A DNA stretch of 64,000 nt from Saccharopolyspora phatthalungensis (GTDB lineage Bacteria; Actinomycetota; Actinomycetes; Mycobacteriales; Pseudonocardiaceae), in NCBI RefSeq assembly GCF_014203395.1, contig NZ_JACHIW010000001.1, positions 4,323,501-4,387,500 on the forward strand, in the 5' to 3' direction. The position numbers were made by a program, and so were the translations under genes. Positions 9,508-19,497 of this stretch are shown piece by piece (within the stretch, counting starts at the first letter, position 1; each line of letters starts with the position of its first letter). The notes under the pieces were generated by a model. It was given only the letters and a program-made list of their open reading frames with translations. It made no database searches and was not told where the DNA came from.

Positions 9508-9995
9508 CAGATCACCTGTCCCGCGAGGCCGAGTTGACCGAGGAGACTCATGGAGTCGTAGTACTCGAACTCGCGGTAGATCAGACCCGAACGCACTTCT
9601 ATGACGTTGGCCATCAGCAGTGAAATCGTCCGGCCGGTCGCGGGCTTCCCATGCAGTGGGCCGGTGTTGGTGCCATGCACGACGACCTCGGCGAGCGAGC
9701 GTCCGTCACCGGCATCGTTGATGTGCCTGATGTCGAAACTCATGTCGGGAAAGGCCTCTGTGTACGTGCGCGCCACCTCAACACCTGCCTCAGCGCCGTG
9801 CAGCTCAGCGCCGCTTGCGTTGCGGTAGACGTACTCGTCATGGTAGAGCGCACGGAGCTCATCGAAGTCGTGCTTGGCCACCACGTCGAGCAACTTCCGG
9901 TGCAGCTCTGTACTCGTGATCAGCCCAACCCCGCGGGCACGCGGCACAAAGGAGGATGTCATTGCGGAGAACTCAGGCAAATTGGTTTCTGACAT
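9507..9995 (-). CDS. SnoaL-like / NTF2-fold protein
   Basis: Small alpha+beta-barrel protein of 162 residues. The N-terminal helix region, then Y-H-D-E-Y-V-Y-R-N, the G-x-E-A-G-V-E-V segment and the strand F-P-D-M-S-F-D-I are typical of SnoaL polyketide-cyclase-like proteins. I chose ATG 9995, with GGAG upstream, over the ATG at 10103 whose 36 extra residues are unlike the family. It is the first gene of the terpene operon. SnoaL folds catalyse cyclisation, isomerisation or hydrolysis, so it may act on an oxidised terpene. Its specific role is not known. Confidence 0.82.
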   Translation of the reverse strand: MSETNLPEFSAMTSSFVPRARGVGLITSTELHRKLLDVVAKHDFDELRALYHDEYVYRNASGAELHGAEAGVEVARTYTEAFPDMSFDIRHINDAGDGRSLAEVVVHGTNTGPLHGKPATGRTISLLMANVIEVRSGLIYREFEYYDSMSLLGQLGLAGQVI

Positions 9996-10071
9996 GCTGC
10001 CGCTCCGATCACCTGAAGAGGCGGTCTGCTGGAAGTCGGATGGCCGCAAGGATAACCACGGTTTGGGTTGC

Positions 10072-10087
10072 AACGATCCGGATCGTT
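10072..10087. promoter_or_regulatory. 16-bp perfect palindrome upstream of terpene operon
   Basis: AACGATCCGGATCGTT is a perfect palindrome about 77 bp upstream of the SnoaL start and 330 bp upstream of the IclR start. Its position fits an operator for the leftward terpene operon. The IclR protein is the nearest candidate regulator; this link is inferred from proximity. Confidence 0.55.
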
Positions 10088-10189
10088 CCACGCTGCGGAA
10101 CACCAGTTAGGTGACGTTGTGGTAGATGTGGCGGCTCAAGATGCAGTGGCGAGACCTTTGCGGTGACTTCCGCAGGCGGACGGTCTGAC

Positions 10190-10300
10190 ATGGACGATCG
10201 TGCTGTGTGCACCGCGATGGTATTCGTCCTGACCAGTGGGTCCGCGTGGCGACACCTGCCGCCCAGCTTCGGAATGAAGGTCTCTACCACGCATCGCCCG
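10190..10300 (+). pseudogene. IS5-type transposase N-terminal relic
   Basis: The plus strand encodes D-D-R-A-V, then V-F-V-L-T-S-G-S-A-W-R-H-L-P-P-S-F-G, then a T-H-R near 10290. This matches the N-terminal DUF4096 region of IS5-family transposases, where G-C-A-W-R-H-L-P-P-S-F-G is highly conserved. Nothing of the DDE domain follows. It lies in the region between the terpene operon and the IclR gene, so it may have altered their promoters. Confidence 0.7.
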
Positions 10301-10414
10301 TGTGGCCATCATGGGGGCCCAAAAGTGCAGAGATTTCTATCTAGGTCTGTTGCTGATCCTGTACCTAGGCAAGCCTGTAGCTCTCCCAGTCCTGCAAACG
10401 AGGAGCATGTGACG

Positions 10415-11317
10415 ATGAGTGAGCAGCCATGCCAGACCTCGGATCGCGCAGAGACACAAGGAGGCTTCACGCGCAGCGTTGATCGAGCGTTGTCGCTTCT
10501 GGAGGCGTTGGCAGCGCACGGTTCGCCGTCCAGCCTATCCAGCCTTGCCCGTGCTACTAATCTCTCCAAGGCAACCGTGCATCGGATATTGAACACGCTC
10601 GTTGCGCGAGGGTTTGCAGAAAGAGCAGGTGATGGTTACACACTTGGTAACCAAATGCTTCGGCCGAGACCGGAGGCAATTCGGGCTGCTGCACTGCAGC
10701 GGAAGCTGATGCCTTTCCTACTGGCGCTATATGAGCGGACGCATTGTGCGGTGAGCGTTGGAGTGTTGCACCGGGGCTACGTCTTTTACTCGGATCGGCT
10801 GCATCATCAGTGGCATCACGACAGCTTCCGGCAGCCGGTGCCTGCGCACTGCAGTGCGGTGGGCAAGCTGTTCCTCTCATATGAGCGTGACGCCGTCGCC
10901 GGGCTCGCTGAGCGGGAGCTGAAGCGGTTCACAGCAATGACGATTACAAGGGTTGGCGATCTCAGCTGTGAGCTGACGGTTGTTCGCCGGAAATCTGTGG
11001 CGTACTCACATGGCGAATATCTTCGTGACGAAGCTGAGGTTGCGGTTCCGATCTTTGGGCCGGATAGGCGGATTGTGGCCGGGGTGTCCGTTGCGGGCCC
11101 GCTCGATTCGATGAATTTGGATGCGGTCCGGATGGAGGCCAGCCAGTCTGCTCAAAAAGCCTCCTACTATCTTTCCCAGCCGACCGCACTGGGGCTCTCG
11201 CAGCGCTGCGGCTCGCAGTACGACGGAGCGACGCTTGAAGCCTGTGGGCAACTGGGAGGGGGCATACCGTCTCAGAGGGCTAGTTCCGGTCGCAGCTGCG
11301 ATGCTTGCGAGGGGTAA
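10415..11317 (+). CDS. IclR family transcriptional regulator
   Basis: DNA-binding regulator of 300 residues. It has an N-terminal winged helix-turn-helix (S-V-D-R-A-L-S-L-L-E-A-L, then L-S-K-A-T-V-H-R-I-L-N-T-L) and an effector domain containing H-C-S-A-V-G-K and the V-A-G-V-S-V-A-G-P motif. The ATG at 10415 has AGGAG ten bases upstream; the long upstream extension of the same frame is the IS5 relic. The last ~45 residues extend beyond the usual ~255-residue family length and are Gly/Ser/Cys rich, so the 3' end may be altered by a frameshift. It lies between the terpene operon and the MEP genes and is the likely pathway regulator. The ligand is unknown. Confidence 0.85.
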   Translation: MSEQPCQTSDRAETQGGFTRSVDRALSLLEALAAHGSPSSLSSLARATNLSKATVHRILNTLVARGFAERAGDGYTLGNQMLRPRPEAIRAAALQRKLMPFLLALYERTHCAVSVGVLHRGYVFYSDRLHHQWHHDSFRQPVPAHCSAVGKLFLSYERDAVAGLAERELKRFTAMTITRVGDLSCELTVVRRKSVAYSHGEYLRDEAEVAVPIFGPDRRIVAGVSVAGPLDSMNLDAVRMEASQSAQKASYYLSQPTALGLSQRCGSQYDGATLEACGQLGGGIPSQRASSGRSCDACEG

Positions 11318-11884
11318 CTGATCGCTGGTGCCAGCGCCCATCCCGCCGGATCTCAGCCCGCGCGTCAGGCCGAAAACACCACTCGCGAGAAAGCCTCAGG
11401 CAGGTGTGGACGTGACACACCTTGGTTCCAAATCATATTCAGCTATCTGAGCGTACCGAACGTCTCTCCGCACGACTTCGCTAGAACCGCGGGTCGACAA
11501 GCCACTGTGGACACCAGGATCGGCAAGCGACTGCTACTCCTTCCGTCCGAGTTGGTTTCACCTGTTGAAACTTTCTCTTGTGACAGAGCCATCTGTCGCG
11601 CAGTCTGGCTTGGTCACATTCGTTGAGCAAAAAGCGCGGTAGCCGCGACAAGGATCTGAACCTTCCTCGAGTGGATGGTTCTCGCCTGGTTTGGGAGTAA
11701 GTTCGGCAGATCTGCTCACCCGCGTACGTCCGGGCTAACCTACGCGACCGCGAACCATGACCAGAATCAGTACAAGCGTACGCATCGACTACTGATATGG
11801 CACGCCCCACTCTGCTTCGAGACTTTTCGGTGTCGCCGCGAGACGGCCGCCACATCCCAATCAGCGCTGCGAAATGAGGATGCC
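11318..11884. other. 567-bp intergenic region upstream of the MEP operon
   Basis: No supported gene. It holds a perfect 7-bp inverted repeat (AGGTGTG, 7-nt gap, CACACCT; 11402-11422), which could terminate the IclR gene or act as an operator, and a shorter GACAGA/TCTGTC repeat at 11582-11597. It should carry the promoter of the prenyl synthase operon, but I could not fix a convincing -35/-10 pair. Confidence 0.45.
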
Positions 11885-12925
11885 GTGACTCTTACGACGA
11901 CGCCGGCACACCGATCGGCCAGCGAAGTCCTCAGGTGGAGCAGGACCACCATCGAACCAGTGCTGTGTGCCGCGGTGCGCCGCCTGCCGGGCTCCATGCT
12001 GCACATGGCCGGTTACCACCTCGGGTGGTGGGACGCGATTGGCGAGCCGTGCCAGGCACCGGCTGGCAAGGCGATCCGGCCCGCGCTGACGCTGCTGTCT
12101 GCCCAGGCGGTCGGCGGCGCACCGGAGGTCGCGGTCGGCGCGGCTGCCGCGGTGGAATTGGTGCACAACTTCTCGCTGGTGCACGACGACGTGATGGACG
12201 CCGACGAGATGCGTCGGCACCGGCCGACCACCTGGTCTGTCTTCGGCGTCAACCGGGCGATCCTGGCCGGCGACGTGATCCTGGCCGCCGCGTTCCAGGC
12301 GCTCGCAGCCACGGGGTCTCCCGCCTGCACCGCGACCGCGGTGGACGTGCTCGCCCAGTGCGTGAGCGCGCTGTGCGAGGGGCAGAGCGTCGACCTTTCC
12401 TTCGAGGAGCGCAACGACGTCGACACCGGCGAGTACTTGACCATGGCCTGGGGCAAGACGAGCGCACTGCTGGGCACATCGTGCGAGCTGGGCGCGGTGC
12501 TCGCCGGTGGGGGTGAGCGGCAGCGGAAGGCGTTGCGGGACTTCGGCGAGCACCTGGGCCTGACGTTCCAGCTCATCGACGACCTGCTTGGCATCTGGGG
12601 CGACCCGGCGGCCACCGGCAAGCCGGCCGGCGCGGACCTGGTGCGGCGCAAGCAGTCCTACCCCGTGGTGAGCGCGCTGCGCGCGGGTGGCCAGGCTGCC
12701 ACCGAACTGGCCGAACTTTACGCCCAGCCCGAGGCCTTCACGCCAGAGCAGGTCACCGAGGTGGCGCTGCTGGTGGAACGGGCCGGCGGTCGCGAGGCGA
12801 CCCAGCGCCACGCCCGGGAGCAGCTCGCCGATGCCCTCGCGGCGCTGGAGGCCGTCCACCTAGCCGAGCAGGCCAAATCGGAACTGCTCGTACTCGCCGA
12901 ACTCGTCGCCCGTCGCAACAGCTGA
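11885..12925 (+). CDS. Polyprenyl (probably geranylgeranyl) diphosphate synthase
   Basis: Trans-isoprenyl diphosphate synthase of 346 residues that condenses IPP with allylic diphosphates. The first Asp-rich motif is D101-D-V-M-D105, and the second region is D232-D-L-L-G-I-W-G-D240. The G-K-A-I-R-P substrate-binding motif is at about residues 61-66. The GTG at 11885 was chosen because family homology begins there; the open frame extends upstream to 11675 but that part is not family-like. Its stop is followed ten bases later by the ispH GTG, with a GAGGAG ribosome site between them. The residues before the first motif decide chain length, but I would not assign it from sequence alone; GGPP is likely by analogy to actinobacterial clusters. 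Confidence 0.9.
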   Translation: MTLTTTPAHRSASEVLRWSRTTIEPVLCAAVRRLPGSMLHMAGYHLGWWDAIGEPCQAPAGKAIRPALTLLSAQAVGGAPEVAVGAAAAVELVHNFSLVHDDVMDADEMRRHRPTTWSVFGVNRAILAGDVILAAAFQALAATGSPACTATAVDVLAQCVSALCEGQSVDLSFEERNDVDTGEYLTMAWGKTSALLGTSCELGAVLAGGGERQRKALRDFGEHLGLTFQLIDDLLGIWGDPAATGKPAGADLVRRKQSYPVVSALRAGGQAATELAELYAQPEAFTPEQVTEVALLVERAGGREATQRHAREQLADALAALEAVHLAEQAKSELLVLAELVARRNS

Positions 12926-12935
12926 GGAGAAGGTC

Positions 12936-14183
12936 GTGCACCCACTCGTCTGGCACATCAGGGCAACGCCCGCCGATCCGGCCCCGAGCGACGCGGTCCT
13001 CGTCGCGAGCAGCTACCGTCTCGTCGACCGGCTGCCGTCGGACTGCGCGGCGGCACCGCTGCTGGTAGGTGAGCTGCGTCGGCACGGCATCAGCGCCGTC
13101 TCGACCCATGTGGACGTTGGCGTCGGTGAGCAGATCGCGTCGGCGCCGCGTGGCGGCGATATCGACCTGCTCGCCATTGGCGCCGACCAGCGCAGCCGGA
13201 CCATAGTGGACAGTGTGCTCGGCAGTTGGCTGTCGGTGGCCGCGCCCCGCACGGTGCTGCTGGCCAGCCCACGCTCGTTCTGCGCCGGCGTGGAGCGCGC
13301 GATCGGCATCGTCGAACGGGCGCTCGAGCAGGCCGAGGGCAGCCCGGTGTACGTCCGCAAAGAGATCGTGCACAACAAGCACGTCGTGCGGGACCTGGAG
13401 AAGCGCGGCGCAGTGTTCGTGAACGAGCTCCACGAGGTGCCCGACGACGTGACGGTCGTCTTCTCCGCGCACGGCGTTTCCCCCGCTGTCCGCGACGAGG
13501 CCGACCGGCGGGGACTGCGAGTCATCGACGGGACCTGCCCGCTGGTGTCCAAGGTGCACTCCGAGGCACGCCGGTACGCCGGTCGCGGCGACACCGTAGT
13601 CCTGATCGGACACCGTGGCCACGAGGAGGTGGAGGGTACCTTCGGCGAGGCGCCGGACCAGACCGTCATCGTCGAGACAGTGTCCGATGTGGACAACCTG
13701 AGCATCGCCGACCCGTCACGGGTTTCCTACCTGACCCAGACCACGCTCGCGGTGGACGAGACCGCCGACGTGGTGGAGGCGTTGCGCGCCAAGTTCTCCG
13801 CGCTGCGCGGCGCGGCCTCCGACGACATCTGCTACGCGACGACGAACCGGCAGAGCTCGCTGCGCGCGGTTGCCGATCAGGCCGGCCTGGTGCTGGTGGT
13901 CGGTTCTGCCAACTCGTCGAACTCGGTTCGTCTGGTGGAACTGGCCGAGCGCGGCGGCACCCCGGCTCACCGGATCGACGACGTCACCGACATCCGACCG
14001 GAGTGGCTGGCGGAGGCCAGTGTGGTCGGGTTGACCGCGGGCGCGTCCGCGCCACCGAACCTGATCGAGGAGATCGTGCGCGCACTGGGCGGGTTGGGCC
14101 CGCTGGACGTGCGGCAGATCGAGACGACGACCGAAACCATCCATTTCGGACTTCCCAGCGCCGTTCTGACCCTTCGGGAGTGA
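12936..14183 (+). CDS. ispH: 4-hydroxy-3-methylbut-2-enyl diphosphate reductase with N-terminal extension
   Basis: Last enzyme of the MEP pathway: reduces HMBPP to IPP and DMAPP with a [4Fe-4S] cluster. Cluster cysteines are Cys116 (S-F-C-A-G-V), Cys201 (G-T-C-P-L-V) and Cys299 (I-C-Y-A-T-T-N-R-Q). Also present are I-V-H-N-K-H-V-V and S-A-H-G-V. At 415 residues it is about 100 longer than usual, because residues 1-100 precede the normal start (T-V-L-L-A-S-P-R). This part is not recognised as a known domain. It is the second gene of the precursor operon, starting with GTG after a strong ribosome site, and its TGA is two bases before the dxs GTG. It is probably a pathway-dedicated copy beside a housekeeping ispH elsewhere, which is inference. 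Confidence 0.93.
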   Translation: MHPLVWHIRATPADPAPSDAVLVASSYRLVDRLPSDCAAAPLLVGELRRHGISAVSTHVDVGVGEQIASAPRGGDIDLLAIGADQRSRTIVDSVLGSWLSVAAPRTVLLASPRSFCAGVERAIGIVERALEQAEGSPVYVRKEIVHNKHVVRDLEKRGAVFVNELHEVPDDVTVVFSAHGVSPAVRDEADRRGLRVIDGTCPLVSKVHSEARRYAGRGDTVVLIGHRGHEEVEGTFGEAPDQTVIVETVSDVDNLSIADPSRVSYLTQTTLAVDETADVVEALRAKFSALRGAASDDICYATTNRQSSLRAVADQAGLVLVVGSANSSNSVRLVELAERGGTPAHRIDDVTDIRPEWLAEASVVGLTAGASAPPNLIEEIVRALGGLGPLDVRQIETTTETIHFGLPSAVLTLRE

Positions 14184-14185
14184 CC

Positions 14186-15982
14186 GTGACCATCGGCGAC
14201 TTCATCGCGTCGGTTCCCGTGCCACGGCAGCGCACTGCGCTGCTGGAAACCGTCGCCGGGCCCGCCGACCTGCGTCGGCTGGACCATGCCGACCTGGCCG
14301 AACTGTCCGCCGAGATCCGCGAGTTCTTGGTGACTTCGGTGTCCGCGGTCGGTGGTCACCTCGGGCCGAACCTGGGCATCGTGGAGCTCACCCTGGCCCT
14401 GCACCGGGTGTTCCACTCGCCGCAGGACCGCATCCTGTTCGACATCGGGCACCAAGCGTACGTGCACAAGCTCGTCACCGGCCGCGCCGCCGGGTTCGCC
14501 TCGCTGCGGCAGTACGGCGGCCTGTCAGGCTACCCGTCGCGGGCCGAGAGCGAGCACGACGTGATCGAGAACTCGCACGCGTCGACCGTGCTGGCCTACG
14601 CCGACGGCATGGCCAAGGCGTTCGCGATCAGCGGCGAGTCCGACCGCCACGTGGTCGCGGTCATTGGCGACGGAGCACTGACCGGCGGCATGTGCTGGGA
14701 GGCGCTGAACAACATCGGCGACACCCGCAACCCCATCGTCGTCGTGCTCAACGACAACGAACGGTCCTACAGCGCCACGGTCGGCTCAATCGCCGCGCAC
14801 CTGCGGGAGTTGCGGAACAACCCGCGGGCCAAGCCGCTGTTCGAGGATCTGGGGCTGACCTACCTCGGCCCGGTCGACGGCCACGACACCGAGGCGCTGG
14901 AGGCGGCGCTGTCCGCGGCCCGCGCCACCAGTCGGCCGACGATCGTGCACTGCGTGACCGTCAAGGGCAAGGGCTACCCACCCGCCGAGCAGGACGAGGC
15001 GGACCGGATGCACGCTTGCGGTCAGATCACCCCCGCCACCGGCAAACCGATCAGCGCCGGAAAGCCCTCCTGGACCTCGGTCTTCGAGCGAGAGATCGCG
15101 GCGATCGGTGAGCGGCGGCAGGACGTGGTCGCGATCTCGGCCGCGATGCCGTTGGCCGTCGGGCTCGGCACCTTCGCCGAGCGATTCCCGGACCGCTTCT
15201 TCGACGTCGGCATGGCCGAGCAGCACGCCGTCACCTCGGCGGCCGGGCTGGCCATGGGCGGGACGCACCCCGTGGTCGCCATCTACGCCACGTTCCTGAA
15301 CCGGGCGTTCGACCAGGTTCTGCTGGACGTCGCGCTGCATCGTTTGCCCGTGACATTCGTACTCGACCGTGCCGGCATCACCGGGCCGGACGGTCCGAGC
15401 CATCACGGTATGTGGGACTTGTCGATGCTGGCCATGGTGCCCGGTTTGCGGGTCGCCTGCCCCCGTGACGCGGCCAGGCTGCGGCGGTTGCTCGAGGAGG
15501 CGGTCGACACCGAGGACGGACCGACGGCGATCCGTTTCCCGAAGGCGTCCATCGGCGAGGACATCCCCGCGGTCGGCCGGGTCGGTGACGTCGAGGTGTT
15601 GCTGCCGGGCGGCAACGATGTGCTGCTGGTGGCCGTCGGTGCCACCGCACCGACGTGCTTGGCGGTTGCGGAAGCGCTGACCTGGCGCGGAATCGGCGTC
15701 ACCGTCGTCGACCCGGGATGGGTGCTGCCGGTCGACTCTGGCCTGCTCGACCTCGCCCGCGACCACCGCACGGTCTACGTCGTCGAGGACGGCCTGCACG
15801 GCGGTGGCGTCGGCGACGCGGTCGCCCGCACCTGTGGCGCCACTGGTGTCAGCGCGCCCGTCCGTTCGTTCGGAATCCCCGGGCGCTTCCTGCACCACGG
15901 CACCCCGCAACAGCTCGCCCGCGACTGCGGCCTCGACGCCGAGGGCATCACCGACAGCATCCTGCGCGACGGAGGACTGTGA
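14186..15982 (+). CDS. dxs: 1-deoxy-D-xylulose-5-phosphate synthase
   Basis: Thiamine-diphosphate enzyme joining pyruvate and glyceraldehyde 3-phosphate, the entry step of the MEP pathway; 598 residues. The ThDP-binding G-D-G-A-L-T-G-G-M motif is followed by an N-N residue pair. The transketolase pyrimidine-domain glutamate lies in G-M-A-E-Q-H-A-V-T. Near the start are G-G-H-L-G-P-N-L-G and H-Q-A-Y-V-H-K. An in-frame GTG at 14180 overlapping the ispH stop is an alternative start. It is slightly shorter than the typical ~630 residues. It shares a base with ispG (TGATG at 15980-15984), so the operon is tightly coupled. Confidence 0.95.
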   Translation: MTIGDFIASVPVPRQRTALLETVAGPADLRRLDHADLAELSAEIREFLVTSVSAVGGHLGPNLGIVELTLALHRVFHSPQDRILFDIGHQAYVHKLVTGRAAGFASLRQYGGLSGYPSRAESEHDVIENSHASTVLAYADGMAKAFAISGESDRHVVAVIGDGALTGGMCWEALNNIGDTRNPIVVVLNDNERSYSATVGSIAAHLRELRNNPRAKPLFEDLGLTYLGPVDGHDTEALEAALSAARATSRPTIVHCVTVKGKGYPPAEQDEADRMHACGQITPATGKPISAGKPSWTSVFEREIAAIGERRQDVVAISAAMPLAVGLGTFAERFPDRFFDVGMAEQHAVTSAAGLAMGGTHPVVAIYATFLNRAFDQVLLDVALHRLPVTFVLDRAGITGPDGPSHHGMWDLSMLAMVPGLRVACPRDAARLRRLLEEAVDTEDGPTAIRFPKASIGEDIPAVGRVGDVEVLLPGGNDVLLVAVGATAPTCLAVAEALTWRGIGVTVVDPGWVLPVDSGLLDLARDHRTVYVVEDGLHGGGVGDAVARTCGATGVSAPVRSFGIPGRFLHHGTPQQLARDCGLDAEGITDSILRDGGL

Positions 15983-17127
15983 TGAGCGTTCAGCTTGGCA
16001 TGCCCGCGACCCTGCCCCCGGTACTGAGCGAACGCCGCAAGACCCGCCAACTCCAGATCGGCTCCGTCGGCATCGGCAGTGACCACCCGGTAGCCGTCCA
16101 GTCCATGACCACCACTCTCACCGCCGACGTCAACGCCACGCTGCAGCAGATCGCGGAGCTGACCGCTGCGGGCTGCGACATCGTCCGGGTGGCCTGCCCC
16201 AGCGCGGACGACGCGGAGGTGCTGCCGGCCATCGCGCAGAAGTCGAAGATCCCGGTCATCGCCGATATCCACTTCCAGCCGAAGTACGTGTTCGCGGCGA
16301 TCGAGGCCGGTTGCGCCGCGGTGCGCGTCAACCCGGGCAACATCAAGAAGTTCGACGACAAGGTCAAGGAGATCGCGCAGGCCGCCAAGGACCACGGCAC
16401 GCCGATCCGGATCGGCGTCAACGCCGGTTCGCTGGACCCGCGGCTGATGCAGAAGTACGGCAAGGCGACACCGGAGGCGCTGGCCGAGTCGGCGCTGTGG
16501 GAGGCGAGCTTGTTCGCCGAGCACGACTTCCACGACCTGAAGATCTCGGTGAAGCACAACGACCCGGTCGTGATGGTGCGTGCCTACGAGATCCTCGCCG
16601 AGCAGTGCGACTATCCGCTGCACCTCGGCGTCACCGAGGCCGGCCCGGCGTTCCAGGGCACGATCAAGTCCGCGGTCGCCTTCGGCGCTCTGCTGCGGCA
16701 GGGCATCGGGGACACGATCCGGGTGTCGCTGTCGGCGCCGCCGGTCGAGGAGATCAAGGTCGGCACCCAGATCCTGCAGTCGCTGAACCTGCGGCCGCGG
16801 AAGCTGGAGATCGTGTCGTGCCCGTCGTGCGGACGGGCGCAGGTGGACGTGTACAAGCTGGCCGAGGAGGTCACCGCCGGCCTGGAGGGCATGGAGGTGC
16901 CGCTGCGGGTCGCGGTCATGGGCTGCGTCGTCAACGGGCCGGGCGAGGCGCGGGAGGCCGACCTCGGCGTCGCCTCGGGCAACGGCAAGGGCCAGATCTT
17001 CGTCAAGGGCGAGGTGATCAAGACGGTGCCGGAGCACCAGATCGTCGAGACCCTGATCGAGGAGGCCATGCGCATCGCCGAGGACATGGAACCCGTGCCC
17101 GGCTCCTCGCCGGTGGTCGTGTCATGA
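15982..17127 (+). CDS. ispG: 4-hydroxy-3-methylbut-2-en-1-yl diphosphate synthase
   Basis: Makes HMBPP from the cyclic MEcPP intermediate using a [4Fe-4S] cluster; 381 residues. The TIM-barrel N-terminus begins with the family's [10 protein letters not shown]. The cluster cysteines are Cys280 and Cys283 (C-P-S-C-G-R) and Cys315 ([10 protein letters not shown]). The ATG at 15982 shares its first base with the dxs stop, and its own TGA overlaps the next ATG (korA) by four bases. Only the steps between dxs and ispG (ispC, D, E, F) are missing from this operon and must be elsewhere. Confidence 0.96.
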   Translation: MSVQLGMPATLPPVLSERRKTRQLQIGSVGIGSDHPVAVQSMTTTLTADVNATLQQIAELTAAGCDIVRVACPSADDAEVLPAIAQKSKIPVIADIHFQPKYVFAAIEAGCAAVRVNPGNIKKFDDKVKEIAQAAKDHGTPIRIGVNAGSLDPRLMQKYGKATPEALAESALWEASLFAEHDFHDLKISVKHNDPVVMVRAYEILAEQCDYPLHLGVTEAGPAFQGTIKSAVAFGALLRQGIGDTIRVSLSAPPVEEIKVGTQILQSLNLRPRKLEIVSCPSCGRAQVDVYKLAEEVTAGLEGMEVPLRVAVMGCVVNGPGEAREADLGVASGNGKGQIFVKGEVIKTVPEHQIVETLIEEAMRIAEDMEPVPGSSPVVVS

Positions 17128-18092
17128 CCGCCGCCGCTCCCGGTCCCGCTGTGAAGGAAGTGGATCGGGTCGTGATCCGGTTCGCGGGCGACTCCGGCGA
17201 CGGCATGCAGCTGACCGGTGACCGCTTCACCTCCGAGGCCGCCACCTTCGGCAATGACCTCGCCACCCTACCCGACTTCCCCGCCGAAATACGCGCCCCA
17301 CAAGGCACTCTACCTGGCGTTTCCAGCTTCCAACTACACTTCGCCGACTACGACATCCGCACACCCGGCGACTGCCCCGACGTACTCGTCGCGATGGACC
17401 CCGCCGGGCTCAAGGCCAACATCGCCGACCTGCCCGCCGGCGGCATCCTCATCGTCAACACCGATGAGTTCACCAAACGCAACCTGGCCAAGGTCGGCTA
17501 CACCAGCAATCCTATGGAAGACCAGTCACTGGCCTCCTTCCAAGTACACCAGGTCGCGATGGCCAGCATCACCCGCGCCGCACTCGAACCCACCGGCCTG
17601 TCGAAAAAGGATGCCGAACGCGCGAAGAACATGTTCGCCCTCGGCCTGCTGTCCTGGATGTACAACCGGGAAACCGTCGGTACAGAGCGGTTCCTGCGCG
17701 AGAAGTTCGCCAAGAACCCCGCCATCGCCGAGGCCAACATCCTCGCCTTCCACACCGGCTGGAACTACGGCGAGACCACAGAGTCGTTCGCGGTGACCTA
17801 CCTGGTCGCCCCGGCCAAGCTCATCGCAGGCATTTACCGGCAGATCACCGGCAACACCGCGCTCGTCTACGGCATCATCGCGGTCGGCCAGTGCGCCAAA
17901 CGCCCGGTATTCCTGGGGACCTACCCCATCACCCCCGCCTCGGACGTGCTGCATGAGTTGGCCAAGCACAAGAACTTCGACGTCACCACCTTCCAGGCCG
18001 AGGACGAGATCGCCGGGATCGGTGCCGCACTGGGCGCCTCCTTCAGGGGGCGCTCGGCGTGACCGCCACCTCGGGTCCAGGCATCGCGCCGC
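17124..18092 (+). pseudogene. korA: 2-oxoacid:ferredoxin oxidoreductase alpha subunit (korA), truncated
   Basis: Fused gamma/alpha subunit of an actinobacterial KorAB enzyme. The gamma part starts V-V-I-R-F-A-G-D-S-G-D-G-M, and the alpha part is recognised by G-T-Y-P-I-T-P-A-S and F-Q-A-E-D-E-I-A-G-I-G-A-A. The open frame ends at 18062 after 312 residues. One base is missing after G-A-S-F: shifting the frame restores G-A-L-G-V-T-A-T-S-G-P-G-I-A up to about 18092, where homology stops at the IS3 relic. Roughly half of the normal ~620 residues and all of korB are absent. The start overlaps the ispG stop. KorAB can reduce ferredoxin, so in an intact ancestor it could have fed electrons to IspG and IspH; that role is inference. 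Confidence 0.85.
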
Positions 18093-18167
18093 GGAGGCGA
18101 CCTTCGTCGGGCGCGCGCTGGACTCCGATCGTAAGCAGTTGACGGAGGTGCTGCGGGCCGCTGCTGA

Positions 18168-18440
<273 letters not shown>

Positions 18441-18444
18441 GACT

Positions 18445-19148
18445 GTTGCGATCCTCATCGGCCCCGTAGGGCCGATGCCACCGCTTCGCAATCTTGTCGG
18501 CGTCGACCTTGGCGAGGTTGCGATCCTCATCGGCCCCGTAGGGCCGATGCCACCACTGCTGGTGCGGGTTGAGCTGGCGGAGCTTGGCCTTGTTGCGATC
18601 CTCATCGGCCCCGTAGGGCCGATGCCACTTCGGTGCGCCGCCACGGGATGTGATCGACCGAGCAGTTGCGATCCTCATCGGCCCCGTAGGGCCGATGCCA
18701 CTCGAGGGTGAGCATGCCCGGTGTCGCCGCCCCCGACCAGTTGCGATCCTCATCGGCCCCGTAGGGCCGATGCCACTGATCACGGGCGTGGCATGACCAG
18801 CCATCAACGAGAGGTTGCGATCCTCATCGGCCCCGTAGGGCCGGATGCCACCCCCGAGACCAGATGGGGGCCCAGGCATGAGCAACGTCGTTGCGATCCT
18901 CATCGGCCCCGTAGGGCCGATGCCACACCAGCCATCAACGACATGACCAGCCATCAACGAGAGGTTGCGATCCTCATCGGCCCCGTAGGGCCGATGCCAC
19001 TAGCCATCTCATCGGCCACGGCCTGCCTGGACGACAGGTTGCGATCCTCATCGGCCCCGTAGGGCCGATGCCACTGGACAGGCCGGTGGACACCACCGTG
19101 GACGCGTCCACGTTGCGATCCTCATCGGCCCCGTAGGGCCGATGCCAC
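18445..19148 (-). CRISPR. CRISPR array 1, type I-C associated: 10 repeats, 9 spacers
   Basis: Ten copies of a 37-nt repeat at 18445, 18517, 18592, 18665, 18740, 18814, 18890, 18964, 19038 and 19112, with 35-38 nt spacers. On the plus strand the repeat begins GTTGCGATCCTCATCGGCCC and ends GGGCCGATGCCAC. On the minus strand it has a 9-bp stem (CATCGGCCC/GGGCCGATG, loop TACG) followed by AGGATCGCAAC, an 11-nt tail of the size of a Cas5c-made 5' handle. The copy at 18814 has one extra G. The homologous leader lies at the right end, so transcription should run leftward and new spacers enter at 19112. Spacers at 18777 and 18927 share their 21 repeat-proximal bases. Confidence 0.98.
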
Positions 19149-19300
19149 CCTGTGCGAACAGGGAGAACTGTATCTCGGAACCTTTCATGTGACCGCACTG
19201 AGACCGACACGCCCGCGATCACTTCGGTGAGTGTAGGCGTGTCGCACGACGCTTGGTCATCCTGAGCGGGTTGCGTTCCGCAGCGTAGGGGGTTTGTTGG
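19149..19300 (-). promoter_or_regulatory. Leader of CRISPR array 1
   Basis: The first ~145 bp right of the last repeat are clearly homologous to the DNA right of array 2 (32717-32860). Shared blocks include AACAGGGAGAACTGTATCTC and GTGTCGCACGACGCTTGGTC. Within it CGACACGCC (19205-19213) and GGCGTGTCG (19236-19244) form a perfect 9-bp inverted repeat. The rest of the gap up to cas3 (19301-19497) has no gene and should hold the cas3 promoter. Confidence 0.8.
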
Positions 19301-19497
19301 GGCTGGCGCTGGTGACCGGTGATGTGGCCTCTGGGCTCATCGTGTGTCCGGGCGGTGCGTCTTTTCGTGTGGGGATCGCGGGATGGTTCTTCTTTTGTCG
19401 GGGGTCGGTGCTAAGACGTTTCCGGTCACATGGCGATGGCTGTTTGTGCGGTCAACGTCAGTAGGGAACCGCCTTCGACGATTCTGGGGAGAACCCG

